From CALACW01 sp963627915 (GTDB lineage: Bacteria > Bacillota > Clostridia > Oscillospirales > Acutalibacteraceae), in assembly GCA_963627915.1 (NCBI GenBank), contig CAVGCY010000055.1:10938-74937 (forward strand): a DNA stretch of 64,000 nucleotides, read 5' to 3'. A program made the translations under genes and the position numbers. Below the pieces are notes generated by a model. That model did no database searches. It was given only the letters and a program-made list of their open reading frames with translations, and was not told the origin of the DNA. Below are positions 16,593 to 25,390 of the stretch, one piece after another. Positions within the stretch are counted from its first letter, which is position 1, and each line of letters starts with the position of its first letter.

Positions 16593-17416
16593 AACCTACC
16601 CTCCGTCAGAGCCTTGTATATATCGCCCTTTTTCATTCCGGATTCCTGTGCCGCAAGCTTTGCCGCGTCGTTCATCCTCATTCCCGACGAAACGAATTTT
16701 TTCGCAAGAGAGATTCCGTCGATCTCCTCATCATTCTCTTCGTCCTTTTTTGCCTCCACAATGATGACGTATTCGCCCTTTAATTTCAATCCGTCATATT
16801 TACCCGAAACTTCTTTAAGGGTCGTACGTTCAACGCTTTCATGAATTTTCGTAAGCTCTTTTACAATTGCAACGCGCCTGTCTCCGAGCGTATTATATAA
16901 ATCGTTAAGCGTCGCGGCAAGCTTATGAGGAGCTTCGTAAAAAATCATTGTTTTTCGTTCTGTGACAAGCTCCGCAAGATGCTCCCTGCGTTTCGGTTTA
17001 TTGACCGACAAAAAGCCCTCGAACGAAAATCTCGATACGTCAAGTCCGCTTATTGCGGCTGCGGTAACTATCGCGGACGGTCCCGGGACGCTTGCAACGT
17101 TAACCCCGGACTCATGGCACAAATCCACAAGGTCTATACCCGGGTCGGATATCGCGGGCATACCCGCGTCCGTAACGAGAACGCAGTTTTCCCCCGATAT
17201 AATACGGTCTAAAATAAGACTTCCCCTCTGCGCCCGGTTATGCTCGTAATAGCTGACCATGGGCTTTTTTATACCGAAATGATTTAAAAGCTTAAGCGTT
17301 ACTCTCGTATCCTCCGCGGCAATAAAATCGCAGTCCCGCACCGCCTGCACGGCTCTGGGCGACATATCGCCGAGGTTTCCGATCGGAGTACCGACAACGA
17401 ATAAAGTTCCCGCCAT
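16589..17416 (-). CDS. rsmI: 16S rRNA (cytidine-1402 2'-O)-methyltransferase
   Basis: RsmI methylates the ribose of C1402 in the 16S rRNA decoding site. The 275-residue protein has the tetrapyrrole-methylase fold motifs VVGTPIGNLGDMSPRAVQ, DFIAAEDTR, VTDAGMPAISDPG and VPGPSAIVTAAAISGL. The C-terminus ends with a helical KKGDIYKALTEGRL segment. The ATG follows AAGGGG. It lies in a unit with trmN6 and a small Sm-like protein, all on one transcript from the promoter at 18.5 kb. Confidence 0.96.
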   Translation of the reverse strand: MAGTLFVVGTPIGNLGDMSPRAVQAVRDCDFIAAEDTRVTLKLLNHFGIKKPMVSYYEHNRAQRGSLILDRIISGENCVLVTDAGMPAISDPGIDLVDLCHESGVNVASVPGPSAIVTAAAISGLDVSRFSFEGFLSVNKPKRREHLAELVTERKTMIFYEAPHKLAATLNDLYNTLGDRRVAIVKELTKIHESVERTTLKEVSGKYDGLKLKGEYVIIVEAKKDEENDEEIDGISLAKKFVSSGMRMNDAAKLAAQESGMKKGDIYKALTEGRL

Positions 17417-17419
17417 TTT

Positions 17420-17734
17420 TTACCCCTTATCCTTAATGCCTATACGGCTAATGTACTCGATATTTATTAATTCGCATTTTCCGTTTTTCTTCTCAATTTG
17501 AACCCAGCCGTCTTTTACGGATATAATCTTTGCGCTTGTACCAAGCTCACCGTAAATATAAATATCGCACATTTTTCCTATGCATGAATTGAGCATCTCA
17601 TTCATAACTTTTTTCCTTTCGGTATTCTTTCTTCTTGAAATAATCTTTCTGATAATATTACGCCTGAACAGGTTTATAATTATCGGAATCATTACAAAAA
17701 TCCATATGTATAATACAATGTCAATCGAATCCAT
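17420..17734 (-). CDS. Small membrane protein with possible Sm-like domain
   Basis: The 104-residue protein has one hydrophobic N-terminal segment (residues about 3-22, rich in Ile, Val and Phe) and a basic stretch (RRNIIRKIISRRKNTERKK). A C-terminal part of about 58 residues (MNEMLNSCIGKMCDIYIYG...WVQIEKKNGKCELINIEYISRIGI) has the strand pattern of a small Sm-like barrel. A shorter protein starting at MNEML is possible. It overlaps trmN6 by 14 bases and ends 3 bases before rsmI. Function unknown; the Sm-like call is pattern-based inference. Confidence 0.7.
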   Translation of the reverse strand: MDSIDIVLYIWIFVMIPIIINLFRRNIIRKIISRRKNTERKKVMNEMLNSCIGKMCDIYIYGELGTSAKIISVKDGWVQIEKKNGKCELINIEYISRIGIKDKG

Positions 17735-18467
17735 TGCCGCTGTTCTCCCTGTAGGAACCTGTAATTCTCTTCATATCCTCGGAATCCGAGCCGTTTTCTT
17801 CAATATACAATTCTTTTTCGACCGTAAGCCCCGGATTCCTGCCCCGCTTGCCCTCCAAGAGAACAAGCCACGGAGCTTTGCCGACAGACTGAGAAACAAG
17901 CCTCATGCGTTTTGGTTCAATTCCTGCGTTCTTCATGGACGTCATCAATTCGCACAATCTCTCCGGGCGAAGACACATGCAAAGCCTGCCTCCGAATTTC
18001 AAAAGCCTTGAAGCCGTCAGACATATTTCATCAAGAGAACAGATTGTTTCGTGCCTTGCAATCCTTGCCGAATCCGCGCTGCTCTTTATCCCCGCTCCGT
18101 CCGGCGTATACGGCGGATTCATGGATATAACGTCGAAACGCCCCGCGTAGTCTGCGTTTTTCAGTTCCCGCAAATCAACGTTTAACGCAACGATTTTTTC
18201 CTCTGCGCCGTTTAATTCAACGCTTCTTTTTAAAATTTCAAATCCGTTTCTCTGAATTTCGACGGCGTATATTTTCCGCCCCATACTCTCTGTGAGCCAG
18301 TAAAACGGGATAATTCCGCATCCTGTACCGAAATCGCACGCGGTATCCTTACGCCTCGGAGATGCAAAATCCGCAAGCAGAAGCGCGTCCGTCCCGAACG
18401 TATGCGATTTTGAAACTATAAGCTTTACTCCGCCGCCGAGATATTCAATATGTTCGCTCTCATTCAT
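17721..18467 (-). CDS. trmN6: tRNA1(Val) adenine-37 N6-methyltransferase-like protein
   Basis: This 248-residue SAM-dependent methyltransferase has FGTDALLLADFA near the N-terminus, the SAM motif DFGTGCGIIPFYWL, the acidic motif YAVEIQ, and the N6-adenine catalytic motif NPPY in VISMNPPYTPDG. These match the YfiC/TrmN6 family. The ATG follows GGTGA. It is the first gene after the 18.5-kb promoter and is followed by an Sm-like protein and rsmI, so the unit appears devoted to RNA modification. The exact target is by family only. Confidence 0.9.
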   Translation of the reverse strand: MNESEHIEYLGGGVKLIVSKSHTFGTDALLLADFASPRRKDTACDFGTGCGIIPFYWLTESMGRKIYAVEIQRNGFEILKRSVELNGAEEKIVALNVDLRELKNADYAGRFDVISMNPPYTPDGAGIKSSADSARIARHETICSLDEICLTASRLLKFGGRLCMCLRPERLCELMTSMKNAGIEPKRMRLVSQSVGKAPWLVLLEGKRGRNPGLTVEKELYIEENGSDSEDMKRITGSYRENSGNGFD

Positions 18468-18497
18468 AATTTCACCGTAATAATAATTCTGTCGATT

Positions 18498-18526
18498 ATT
18501 TTATCACACATATCAATATTTGTAAA
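18498..18526 (-). promoter_or_regulatory. Promoter for trmN6-rsmI unit
   Basis: TTTACA (18526-18521) and TAAAAT (18503-18498) with a 17-base spacer on the minus strand, about 30 bases upstream of the trmN6 ATG. Confidence 0.75.
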
Positions 18527-18574
18527 TAAAAAAAGCGGAAACATTTTCACTCTGCAAGCAAATCGATTATATAA

Positions 18575-18607
18575 AAACCGCGACCGAAAAAAACATCGGT
18601 CACGGTT
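18575..18607 (-). terminator. Intrinsic terminator downstream of the GH18 gene
   Basis: On the minus strand AACCG-T-GACCGA and TCGGTC-G-CGGTT pair around a T-rich loop and are followed by TTTATAT. It abuts the left end of the inverted-repeat element, so GH18 transcripts would run through that element and stop here. Confidence 0.7.
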
Positions 18608-18608
18608 A

Positions 18609-18887
18609 TAGCAAAAGAGAGCCGAACTCCATAAGCCCAAAACGCACCGGCTCACGCCTCTGAGAACGGTTTTTTCCTTGAAATACGACAGTATTCCTGC
18701 GGAAAAGAACCGTTCCCATAGACGCAATCCGCTGTATTTTGGGTGCGGGGGCAGTTTATATCAATCATATTTTCGTTTCGGCAAGGCAAAGGAACGCAGG
18801 AAGCCTAACGGCTTTCAAGTTTCTTTAACGCAGTCGAAGCGGAAAGAGGGTGGATATAAACCTTATGGGTTCGACTCTCTTTTGCTA
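18609..18887. mobile_element. 279-bp element with terminal inverted repeats (MITE-like or structured RNA)
   Basis: The left end TAGCAAAAGAGAG(C)CGAAC(T)CCATAAG (18609-18635) is repeated inverted at the right end (18887-18862) with one substitution and one indel. Possible TA duplications flank both ends. Inside are a strong hairpin (GAACGGTTTTTTCC with GGAAAAGAACCGTTC) and a small one (AAGCC-TAAC-GGCTT). No reading frame spans it. The 54 bases at 18819-18872 recur exactly at the right edge of the window. It lies in the 429-base gap between trmN6 and the GH18 gene, 9 bases beyond the GH18 stop. Whether it is a transposon derivative or an RNA gene is open. Confidence 0.6.
18819..18872 (+). repeat. 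Dispersed repeat, copy 1 (54 bases identical to window end)
   Basis: The stretch starting GTTTCTTTAACGCAGTCGAA and ending CCTTATGGGTTC is identical, in the same orientation, to 63947-64000. It forms the right part of the inverted-repeat element and includes most of its right terminal repeat. Confidence 0.9.
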
Positions 18888-18896
18888 TAGTATTAT

Positions 18897-20312
18897 TTAT
18901 ATTTTAGCCTGTTTTGTTTCGTATATCGCCCTGAAAAGCGACAGCTCATTATCATACGGCAGGTCGCACGACATGTGCCATATCATAATTCCGCCGAGTC
19001 CCGCATCAACGGCAAATGCCGTCTTATCGGAAATCATCTGAACCGAATTTATATACTGCATGGCTGTCATGGGATTGCCGGAATGGTCAAAATCATTAAA
19101 ATAAATAAGATTTGTAAATCTGTCAAGACTGCTCTCAAACTGTTTATAATCGCCCCAGTATCCGAGCTTGTTAACCGGACGCGAATAAAACGGAACGCCC
19201 AAATCGATTTTTGATTTATCAAACCCGCCTTCAATCGCCTTTCTTACGCCGTTCGCCGTTACGGCAAAAATGGAATGATATCCGTGCGCCGTAAACATAT
19301 CGTACAGCATAACCTCCGCACGATCTATTATATCGAGCACATCATCGTCAAATCGCAAATCCCACGGAGCTATGGCAAGAGATATTATTTTATCGGGTAT
19401 TGCCTTATCAAGACGTCTTAAAAACTCGTTAAACTGTTTCCATTCATTTTTGCTGTTCGGAAATTCATAATCCATATCATAGCCGTCAAAGCCGTATTTT
19501 TCAACCAGTGCGCGAATGCTTTCTACCGTTGCGTCAACATATTCTTCGCTGAGCATCGATATGATATCGGCGTTGTCGTTTCCGTACGGCATTGCTATAT
19601 CGCATATAAGATTGATATTTTTACCCGCTGTTTTTTCTTTCAATATTGAAATTTTGTCGGCATAATACTGTTCGTCAACACTTTCGCCCTTTCCGTCGAC
19701 AAAGCATACCTCTCCCTGCGCGGTAAATTTCGCAGTGCCGAAAACTATGATATCCGTTACGCTGCCGAGCATTGAAACATCCATATCCTCGCCGATATTC
19801 TCCGTGACAAGATATGTGTTGACTCTCAAATCACCGGCGTTTTCATTCTTTAAATTATAAACGCCCAATCCGTTTAAATTATAATTGCCTGAGGACTGAT
19901 TTACAAATATACGGAGATATCTGTAAGAAATATCGCCCAAAAAACATGTATGTCCGCCTTCTATGCAGTCGCTTTGATACAGAAATTCATAATCGTTATC
20001 CTTATCATTTGAAGCGTATATTTCAAAAAGGGTAACGTTCTTTCCGCTCTCCTGCAAAACAACTGTGTTAAAATCCTTCCTCTCGAGCAGGTCGACGGTA
20101 ACATAGCATACCTCCTCCTGCTTTCCCTTGAGAGAAAACGATGAAACGGTTTTTCCGCTCATATCGGTAATCTCGGAATTTTCGGCAAGATTGTCATACT
20201 GAGAATAAACGTCATTCATAATTTTTCTGCCGTTTTCACCGCAGGATGAAAACAACGAAGCGATGACAATTAAAGATAAAATGACGCTCAATAAAGCCTT
20301 GATTTTTTTCAT
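18897..20312 (-). CDS. GH18-family lipoprotein (chitinase/endoglucosaminidase-like)
   Basis: The 471-residue protein has a lipoprotein signal peptide (MKKIKALLSVILSLIVIASL with lipobox LFSSC, lipidated Cys near residue 24), so it should sit on the outer face of the membrane. Residues about 25-150 form a discoidin-like beta region. The C-terminal part is a GH18 barrel with the motif DGYDMDYE, Glu283 being the predicted acid/base catalyst and Asp279/Asp281 its helpers. Such enzymes cleave GlcNAc-containing glycans; the substrate is unknown. The ATG follows GAGGTG. It stands 75 bases after atpC with no clear terminator between. Confidence 0.85.
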   Translation of the reverse strand: MKKIKALLSVILSLIVIASLFSSCGENGRKIMNDVYSQYDNLAENSEITDMSGKTVSSFSLKGKQEEVCYVTVDLLERKDFNTVVLQESGKNVTLFEIYASNDKDNDYEFLYQSDCIEGGHTCFLGDISYRYLRIFVNQSSGNYNLNGLGVYNLKNENAGDLRVNTYLVTENIGEDMDVSMLGSVTDIIVFGTAKFTAQGEVCFVDGKGESVDEQYYADKISILKEKTAGKNINLICDIAMPYGNDNADIISMLSEEYVDATVESIRALVEKYGFDGYDMDYEFPNSKNEWKQFNEFLRRLDKAIPDKIISLAIAPWDLRFDDDVLDIIDRAEVMLYDMFTAHGYHSIFAVTANGVRKAIEGGFDKSKIDLGVPFYSRPVNKLGYWGDYKQFESSLDRFTNLIYFNDFDHSGNPMTAMQYINSVQMISDKTAFAVDAGLGGIMIWHMSCDLPYDNELSLFRAIYETKQAKI

Positions 20313-20387
20313 AAAAACACCTCAAGGTATATTTTACATATAAATTCACCAAATTTCAACATAAAATTTAATATTAATTGTAAAAAA

Positions 20388-20639
20388 TTATTTCATCCTT
20401 AATATTAATACCGTTTCGTCTTCGGAAACGGACAAAAGACCGCTTTTGCATTCAAATGAAAACTCTTTTTGATTTTCATCAATTACTCTGCATTCGCCTT
20501 CGGCGACGGACGTTATAAACGGAGAATGTCCGGGCAGAACGGCCAAATCGCCGTCCGCCCCGCGAAGCGACAGAAAAACAGCCCGGTCCGAAAACAGTTC
20601 CGAATCCATGGAGGAAACGTTTAATTTAAACGTTTTCAT
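20388..20639 (-). CDS. atpC: ATP synthase epsilon subunit, short form
   Basis: Epsilon is part of the central stalk. This 83-residue version holds only the N-terminal beta-sandwich (FKLNVSSMDSELFSDRAVFLSLRGADGDLAVLPGHSPFITSV, quoted here as family pattern: G-x-GDLAVLPGHSP). It stops at LILRMK where other epsilons continue with two helices of about 45 residues. The ATG at 20639 shares a base with the atpD stop (TGATG); a TTG one codon earlier is less likely. It is the last gene of the operon. Loss of the C-terminal helices would remove epsilon-mediated inhibition. Confidence 0.9.
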   Translation of the reverse strand: MKTFKLNVSSMDSELFSDRAVFLSLRGADGDLAVLPGHSPFITSVAEGECRVIDENQKEFSFECKSGLLSVSEDETVLILRMK

Positions 20640-22036
20640 CAAATCACCGCCCCGGATTTTTTGGCGGCGTCATCTATTGTTGACGCAAACAGAAACGCCG
20701 ACTCCGGAATTTCATCGCACCTGCCGTCAAGTATGGCTCTGAATCCTCTTATTGTCTCTGACAGCGGAACGTATACCCCGGGAATGCCGGTGAATTTTTC
20801 CGATACGGTAAAGGGCTGCGAAAGAAATCTCTGGATTTTTCTCGCCCGTGCGACAAGAAGCTTATCCTCATCGCTTAATTCGTCCATACCCATTATCGCG
20901 ATAATATCCGTAAGCTCTTTATATCTCTGCAGAACCTTCTGAACATCCCTCGCAGTACGGTAATGCTCGTCACCGACAATATCGGGGGATAAAATTCTGC
21001 TTGTCGATTCAAGAGGGTCGACAGCGGGATAAATACCCTGCGAAGCTATATTTCTCGACAAAACCGTAGTTGCGTCAAGATGTGCAAAGGCGGCGGCCGG
21101 CGCGGGATCCGTAAGGTCGTCGGCGGGAACGTAAACGGCCTGAACGCTTGTAACCGAACCGCGTTTTGTCGACGTAATACGCTCCTGAAGAGCGCCCATC
21201 TCCGTAGCAAGCGTCGGCTGATATCCTACCGCCGACGGCATTCTGCCGAGAAGCGCGGAAACTTCACTGCCCGCCTGGGTAAATCTGAATATATTATCTA
21301 TGAACAAAAGAACATCCTGACCGAGGTCGTCTCTGAAATACTCCGCCATGGTAAGTCCCGAAAAAGCAGCTCTCATTCTCGCTCCGGGCGGTTCGTTCAT
21401 CTGTCCGTAAACAAGAGCGGTATTTGAAAGGACGCCCGACTGTTTCATTTCATTATAAAGGTCGTTGCCTTCCCTCGTACGCTCTCCGACTCCGGTAAAA
21501 ACGGAAATACCGTTATGCTCCTTTGATATGTTGTTTATAAGCTCCATTATAAGAACGGTCTTTCCTACTCCGGCTCCGCCGAAAAGTCCTATCTTACCGC
21601 CCTTTGCATACGGACAGATAAGGTCTATAACCTTGATTCCCGTTTCAAATATACCCGTCCGGGAGCTTATCTCATCATATGCGGGAGGCGCTCTGTGTAT
21701 GCTTCTTCTCTCCTTCGCCGCGGGCGCGGGTTTGTTATCCACAGCCTCGCCCAATACGTTAAAAATACGTCCGAGTGTCTCTTTTCCGACAGGAACGCTT
21801 ATCGGAGCAAGCGTATCGGCAGCCTCCGTTCCACGGCTTAATCCGTCCGTAGACGACATTGCGATACATCTTACGGTATTTTCGCCTATATGCTGCGAAA
21901 CCTCCGCAGTCAGAATCCTGTCCTGCATTTTTATTTGTACGGCATTATTAATCTCGGGCAAATATCCGTCTTCAAATCTTACATCTACAACCGGACCCAT
22001 CACCCGACTTACGTATCCTTTATGCGAACTGTTCAT
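20639..22036 (-). CDS. atpD: ATP synthase F1 beta subunit
   Basis: The catalytic subunit of F1. The 465-residue protein has Walker A GGAGVGKTVLIMELI, the catalytic glutamate region GVGERTREGNDLY, Walker B VLLFIDNIFRFTQAGSEVSALLGR and the C-terminal DELSDEDKL segment (the DELSEED lever). Length and motifs are standard. The ATG follows AAGGAG. It lies between atpG and atpC. Confidence 0.99.
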   Translation of the reverse strand: MNSSHKGYVSRVMGPVVDVRFEDGYLPEINNAVQIKMQDRILTAEVSQHIGENTVRCIAMSSTDGLSRGTEAADTLAPISVPVGKETLGRIFNVLGEAVDNKPAPAAKERRSIHRAPPAYDEISSRTGIFETGIKVIDLICPYAKGGKIGLFGGAGVGKTVLIMELINNISKEHNGISVFTGVGERTREGNDLYNEMKQSGVLSNTALVYGQMNEPPGARMRAAFSGLTMAEYFRDDLGQDVLLFIDNIFRFTQAGSEVSALLGRMPSAVGYQPTLATEMGALQERITSTKRGSVTSVQAVYVPADDLTDPAPAAAFAHLDATTVLSRNIASQGIYPAVDPLESTSRILSPDIVGDEHYRTARDVQKVLQRYKELTDIIAIMGMDELSDEDKLLVARARKIQRFLSQPFTVSEKFTGIPGVYVPLSETIRGFRAILDGRCDEIPESAFLFASTIDDAAKKSGAVI

Positions 22037-22055
22037 TTTATTTCGGCTCCTTACA

Positions 22056-22865
22056 TTATTCTCCGTTTCCGGCGGTTATCTCGGTGATTTCCTGAGTAAC
22101 CGCCCCCTGCCGCGCTCTGTTATATCGGATATGAAGCTCGTCGAGCATCTGACGCGCATTTCTGTCCGCATTATCCATAGCCGTTCTGCGTTCCGTAAGC
22201 TCGCAGACAAAGCTTTCTTTTACGCTTGAAAAAACGGCGGAGGCAATATATTCTTTCACCGCTTCTTCTGTAACGGTCTGCGCGTCGGGTTCAAATTCGA
22301 CGCTTATCCGCGTTTTTTCGCAGTTATCGCTCAAGGGCAGAAGAGTTTTTAAATACGTCTCCTGTTTTAATGCGGAAATGTATTTCGTTCCAATAATATC
22401 AATTTCACCGTACTCGCCCGAAACGTATTTTTCACAAAGTTCGTCCGAGAGCGCATATGCCTCGTCCGACGAAAAAAATTCGGAGGAAACGAACGGTTTT
22501 GATACTCTGCCGCAAATTCGCCTGCCTATAGGGTAAACGTCGGCATTTTTTATTTCGTCAAGCTTTTTGAATACAAATGAATTATATCCGCCGGCAAGAC
22601 CTCTGTCGCCCGCTATAACTATAACGCACCTTTTGCCTTCATGTTTTTTCATATAAATTCCGTTTTTGCATTCGCCGCATGAGGAGAGCATTTTAATTAT
22701 CCTCTCCGCGCCGGACGCATATGCGGACGCTTTTGTCATACCGGATACCGCCCGTCTTAGTTTTGACGAAGCGACAAGCCCCATGGACGAGGTTATCTGC
22801 AATGTAGAATCTATGCTTCTTATCCTCGTTTTCAGAGCGTTAACGTCTGCGCCCATACAGCTCAC
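22056..22865 (-). CDS. atpG: ATP synthase gamma subunit
   Basis: Gamma is the rotating central shaft. The 269-residue protein begins with the coiled helix ADVNALKTRIRSIDSTLQITSSM, has VIAGDRGLAGGYN in the middle and ends with the partner helix NADRNARQMLDELHIRYNRARQGAVTQEITEI. The GTG at 22865 overlaps the atpA stop (GTGA); an ATG three codons later at 22856 also has a GGAG at good distance and is equally possible. Sequence is less conserved than alpha and beta but the terminal helices are unmistakable. Confidence 0.96.
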   Translation of the reverse strand: MSCMGADVNALKTRIRSIDSTLQITSSMGLVASSKLRRAVSGMTKASAYASGAERIIKMLSSCGECKNGIYMKKHEGKRCVIVIAGDRGLAGGYNSFVFKKLDEIKNADVYPIGRRICGRVSKPFVSSEFFSSDEAYALSDELCEKYVSGEYGEIDIIGTKYISALKQETYLKTLLPLSDNCEKTRISVEFEPDAQTVTEEAVKEYIASAVFSSVKESFVCELTERRTAMDNADRNARQMLDELHIRYNRARQGAVTQEITEITAGNGE

Positions 22866-24352
22866 TCCGTTTCTCCGATGAGTTTCTCCATCTCGGAAAT
22901 GTCATTATCGTCAAACGAGCCTTTTTCAAGCCTTTCAAGTAAAGCCAAATAGTCATTTTCCGCCTTGAGAATCAGTTTTTCCTCAAATTTTGAAATTTCC
23001 GAAACCTCGATTTTATTAAAAAATCCGTGCGTTACGGCATAGATTATTATAATCTGACATCCTGCCCGTACCGGCGAATTTTTATTTTGTTTCAACACCT
23101 CTGTTATTCTCTCGCCCAAAGCAAGACGCGCCTTTGTATCAGCATCGAGATCGCTTGAAAACTGAGCGAAGGCCTGCAGTTCCCTGTACTGCGAATAAAA
23201 AAGCTTCAATTCGCCGGAAACCTTCTTCATGCCCTGCAGCTGCGCCGAACCTCCGACTCGGCTTACAGATATACCGGGGTTTACCGCAGGCATTATCCCC
23301 GAATGGAAAAGCTCCGTTTCAAGGAATATCTGACCGTCTGTTATGGAAATAACGTTAGTCGGAATATACGCCGATACGTCGCCCGCCTGAGTTTCTATTA
23401 TCGGCAGAGCTGTTATCGAACCTCCGCCGTACTCGTCGGAAACTTTCGCCGCGCGTTCAAGAAGTCTTGAATGCAAATAAAATACGTCGCCGGGATATGC
23501 CTCCCGTCCGGGCGGTCTGCGTATAAGAAGCGACAAGGCTCTGTACGCTACGGCATGTTTTGACAAATCATCATAAACAATCAAAACGTCTTTGCCCTGC
23601 TCTCTGAAAAATTCAGCCATGGCGCATCCGGAATAAGGAGCAATATACTGAAGCGGAGCAGGCTCGGCAGCAGAAGCCGAAACTACTATGGTATGAGCCA
23701 TTGCACCCGCCTTTGTTAATTCGTTAACCACCTGAACGACGGATGAATTTTTCTGTCCTATCGCGACATAAATACATATTACGCCGCTTGAGTTCTGGTT
23801 TATTATCGTATCGACGGCAATCTGTGTTTTACCGGTCTGCCTGTCGCCGATTATAAGTTCACGCTGTCCCCTGCCTATGGGAATCATACCGTCAACAGCC
23901 TTGATACCCGTCTGTAAAGGCACGCTCACACCCTCGCGCTCGATAATTCCGGGAGCGGAAGATTCTATAGGCTTTACGGCTTCGGTTTCAATTCCGCCCT
24001 TTCCGTCTATCGGTTTTCCGAGAGCGTTTACAACTCTGCCGAGCATCTTTTCACCGACGGGGACGGACAGAACTCTGCCGGTACACATAACCTTCGTTCC
24101 CTCGCCTATGGACGTATCACCCGACAGAAGCGCGGCGGAAACGGTATCCTCGTCAAGATTCATAGCAAGTCCGAAGCTTCCGTCTTCAAATTCAAGCAGT
24201 TCGCCCGCCATACATTTATCGAGTCCGTAAACAGACGCGATGCCGTCGCCTGCGCAAATGACCTTTCCTGTATCCTTTGTCTGTATGCAGGAACCGTAAG
24301 AGCGTATCTGTTCTTTGATAATACTGCTTATGGAATGCACATCAATACTCAT
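22862..24352 (-). CDS. atpA: ATP synthase F1 alpha subunit
   Basis: The non-catalytic nucleotide-binding subunit of F1. The 496-residue protein has Walker A GDRQTGKTQIAVDTI, the family signature PAVNPGISVSRVGG and the arginine-finger region within it. The N-terminal helix (IDVHSISSIIKEQIRSY) contacts the delta subunit. Length is normal. It overlaps atpH and atpG by 4 bases each. Confidence 0.99.
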   Translation of the reverse strand: MSIDVHSISSIIKEQIRSYGSCIQTKDTGKVICAGDGIASVYGLDKCMAGELLEFEDGSFGLAMNLDEDTVSAALLSGDTSIGEGTKVMCTGRVLSVPVGEKMLGRVVNALGKPIDGKGGIETEAVKPIESSAPGIIEREGVSVPLQTGIKAVDGMIPIGRGQRELIIGDRQTGKTQIAVDTIINQNSSGVICIYVAIGQKNSSVVQVVNELTKAGAMAHTIVVSASAAEPAPLQYIAPYSGCAMAEFFREQGKDVLIVYDDLSKHAVAYRALSLLIRRPPGREAYPGDVFYLHSRLLERAAKVSDEYGGGSITALPIIETQAGDVSAYIPTNVISITDGQIFLETELFHSGIMPAVNPGISVSRVGGSAQLQGMKKVSGELKLFYSQYRELQAFAQFSSDLDADTKARLALGERITEVLKQNKNSPVRAGCQIIIIYAVTHGFFNKIEVSEISKFEEKLILKAENDYLALLERLEKGSFDDNDISEMEKLIGETE

Positions 24353-24879
24353 TTGTCCTGCGTCTCCTTTATCTGTTTTAATTTGTTCTTTATGCTCGCG
24401 TCGATAATTCCGCCGTCCGCATAAACGACAAATCCGCCGATAAGCGATTCGTCAATTTCGTATATAGCCCTGATTTTACGGGAAAACTTTTTTTCAAGCG
24501 TACTCTCAAGCTTACGCTTCTCTTTGTCTGTCATAGAGCACGCACCGACAACCTTTACGTCAAGCTCTCCGACCTTTTCCGAATACATTTTTTTAAATTC
24601 TCCGACGCATCGTGAAAAAATATTCAAATACCTTTTTTTGCACAAAATTTTTAAAAAAACAAGAATCTCGTCGGGAATCCTGCCCGAAAAGGCGGAATCG
24701 ATACATTTCAGCCTGTCCGAAATATCAATATTCGGGTCTGACAGCATTTTGATATATTCTTTTTCATTCTTAAAAATATCATCAAGAGCCAAAAGAGCTT
24801 CTTCAAATTCCTTTTCTCTGCCCGCCTCCGCGGCTATCGAAAACAACGCGTCGGCACAGCATAATGCCGTATCAGTCAT
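24349..24879 (-). CDS. atpH: ATP synthase delta subunit
   Basis: Delta connects F1 to the peripheral stalk. The 176-residue protein has an N-terminal helical bundle (CCADALFSIAAEAGREKEFEEALLAL) and the typical C-terminal motif YEIDESLIGGFVVYADGGIIDASIKNKL. The ATG at 24879 has AGGTGA 5 bases upstream and overlaps atpF by 8 bases; a GTG three codons earlier lacks a good RBS. Confidence 0.95.
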   Translation of the reverse strand: MTDTALCCADALFSIAAEAGREKEFEEALLALDDIFKNEKEYIKMLSDPNIDISDRLKCIDSAFSGRIPDEILVFLKILCKKRYLNIFSRCVGEFKKMYSEKVGELDVKVVGACSMTDKEKRKLESTLEKKFSRKIRAIYEIDESLIGGFVVYADGGIIDASIKNKLKQIKETQDK

Positions 24880-25378
24880 CACAGTCACCTATTTCCGAAA
24901 TCGCCTCGTCTATAATATTCCTGCGATCGCTCTCGTTTATCGTCCTGCCTATCATTTTTTCCGCGATAAGCACGGAAACGTCCGCAATTTCTTTCCTGAC
25001 GGAATCCTCGGCTTTCTTTCTTTCGAGCTTCGCCTGTTCTTCGGCGTTTGATATAATCCCGTCGGCTCTGCGTTTTGCGTCGCCGGTCAGCTTATCGCCC
25101 ATGCGCCTTGCCTGAGTCTGCGCATTTTCAATAATCGCGTCGGCTTCGTTCTGCGCTTCGGAAACTCTTTTACTCCACTCTCTGCGGTCGTTTTCCGCTT
25201 CAAGCTTTGTCTTCTCGGCTTCGGAATACGTTTTATCAAGCTGATTCTGCCGTTCGGCGATCATTTTTTTAACAGGCTTATAGAGAAATTTTTTTATAAT
25301 TAAAAAAAGTATAACGAGATTGCACAGAGAAATGATTATCAGCCAGATATTTACGGAGATAACATCGAGATTCTGCAT
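24872..25378 (-). CDS. atpF: ATP synthase b subunit
   Basis: Peripheral stalk subunit. The 168-residue protein has one N-terminal membrane helix (NIWLIIISLCNLVILFLIIKKFLY) followed by a long charged coiled coil rich in Ala, Glu, Lys and Arg (for example RNQLDKTYSEAEKTKLEAE), the classic b-subunit layout. It lies between atpE and atpH. Confidence 0.96.
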   Translation of the reverse strand: MQNLDVISVNIWLIIISLCNLVILFLIIKKFLYKPVKKMIAERQNQLDKTYSEAEKTKLEAENDRREWSKRVSEAQNEADAIIENAQTQARRMGDKLTGDAKRRADGIISNAEEQAKLERKKAEDSVRKEIADVSVLIAEKMIGRTINESDRRNIIDEAISEIGDCDD

Positions 25379-25390
25379 AAAACCGTCTCC

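Noticed and set aside
18464..18727. 87-codon minus-strand frame in the trmN6-GH18 gap
   Set aside because: It runs through the trmN6 promoter, a terminator and the inverted-repeat element and has no supporting start signal.
18860..18893. tRNA or tmRNA-like 3' end (GGTTCGACTCTC) in the element
   Set aside because: No matching T-stem or acceptor stem; the complementary partner is the far inverted repeat, not a tRNA-like arm.
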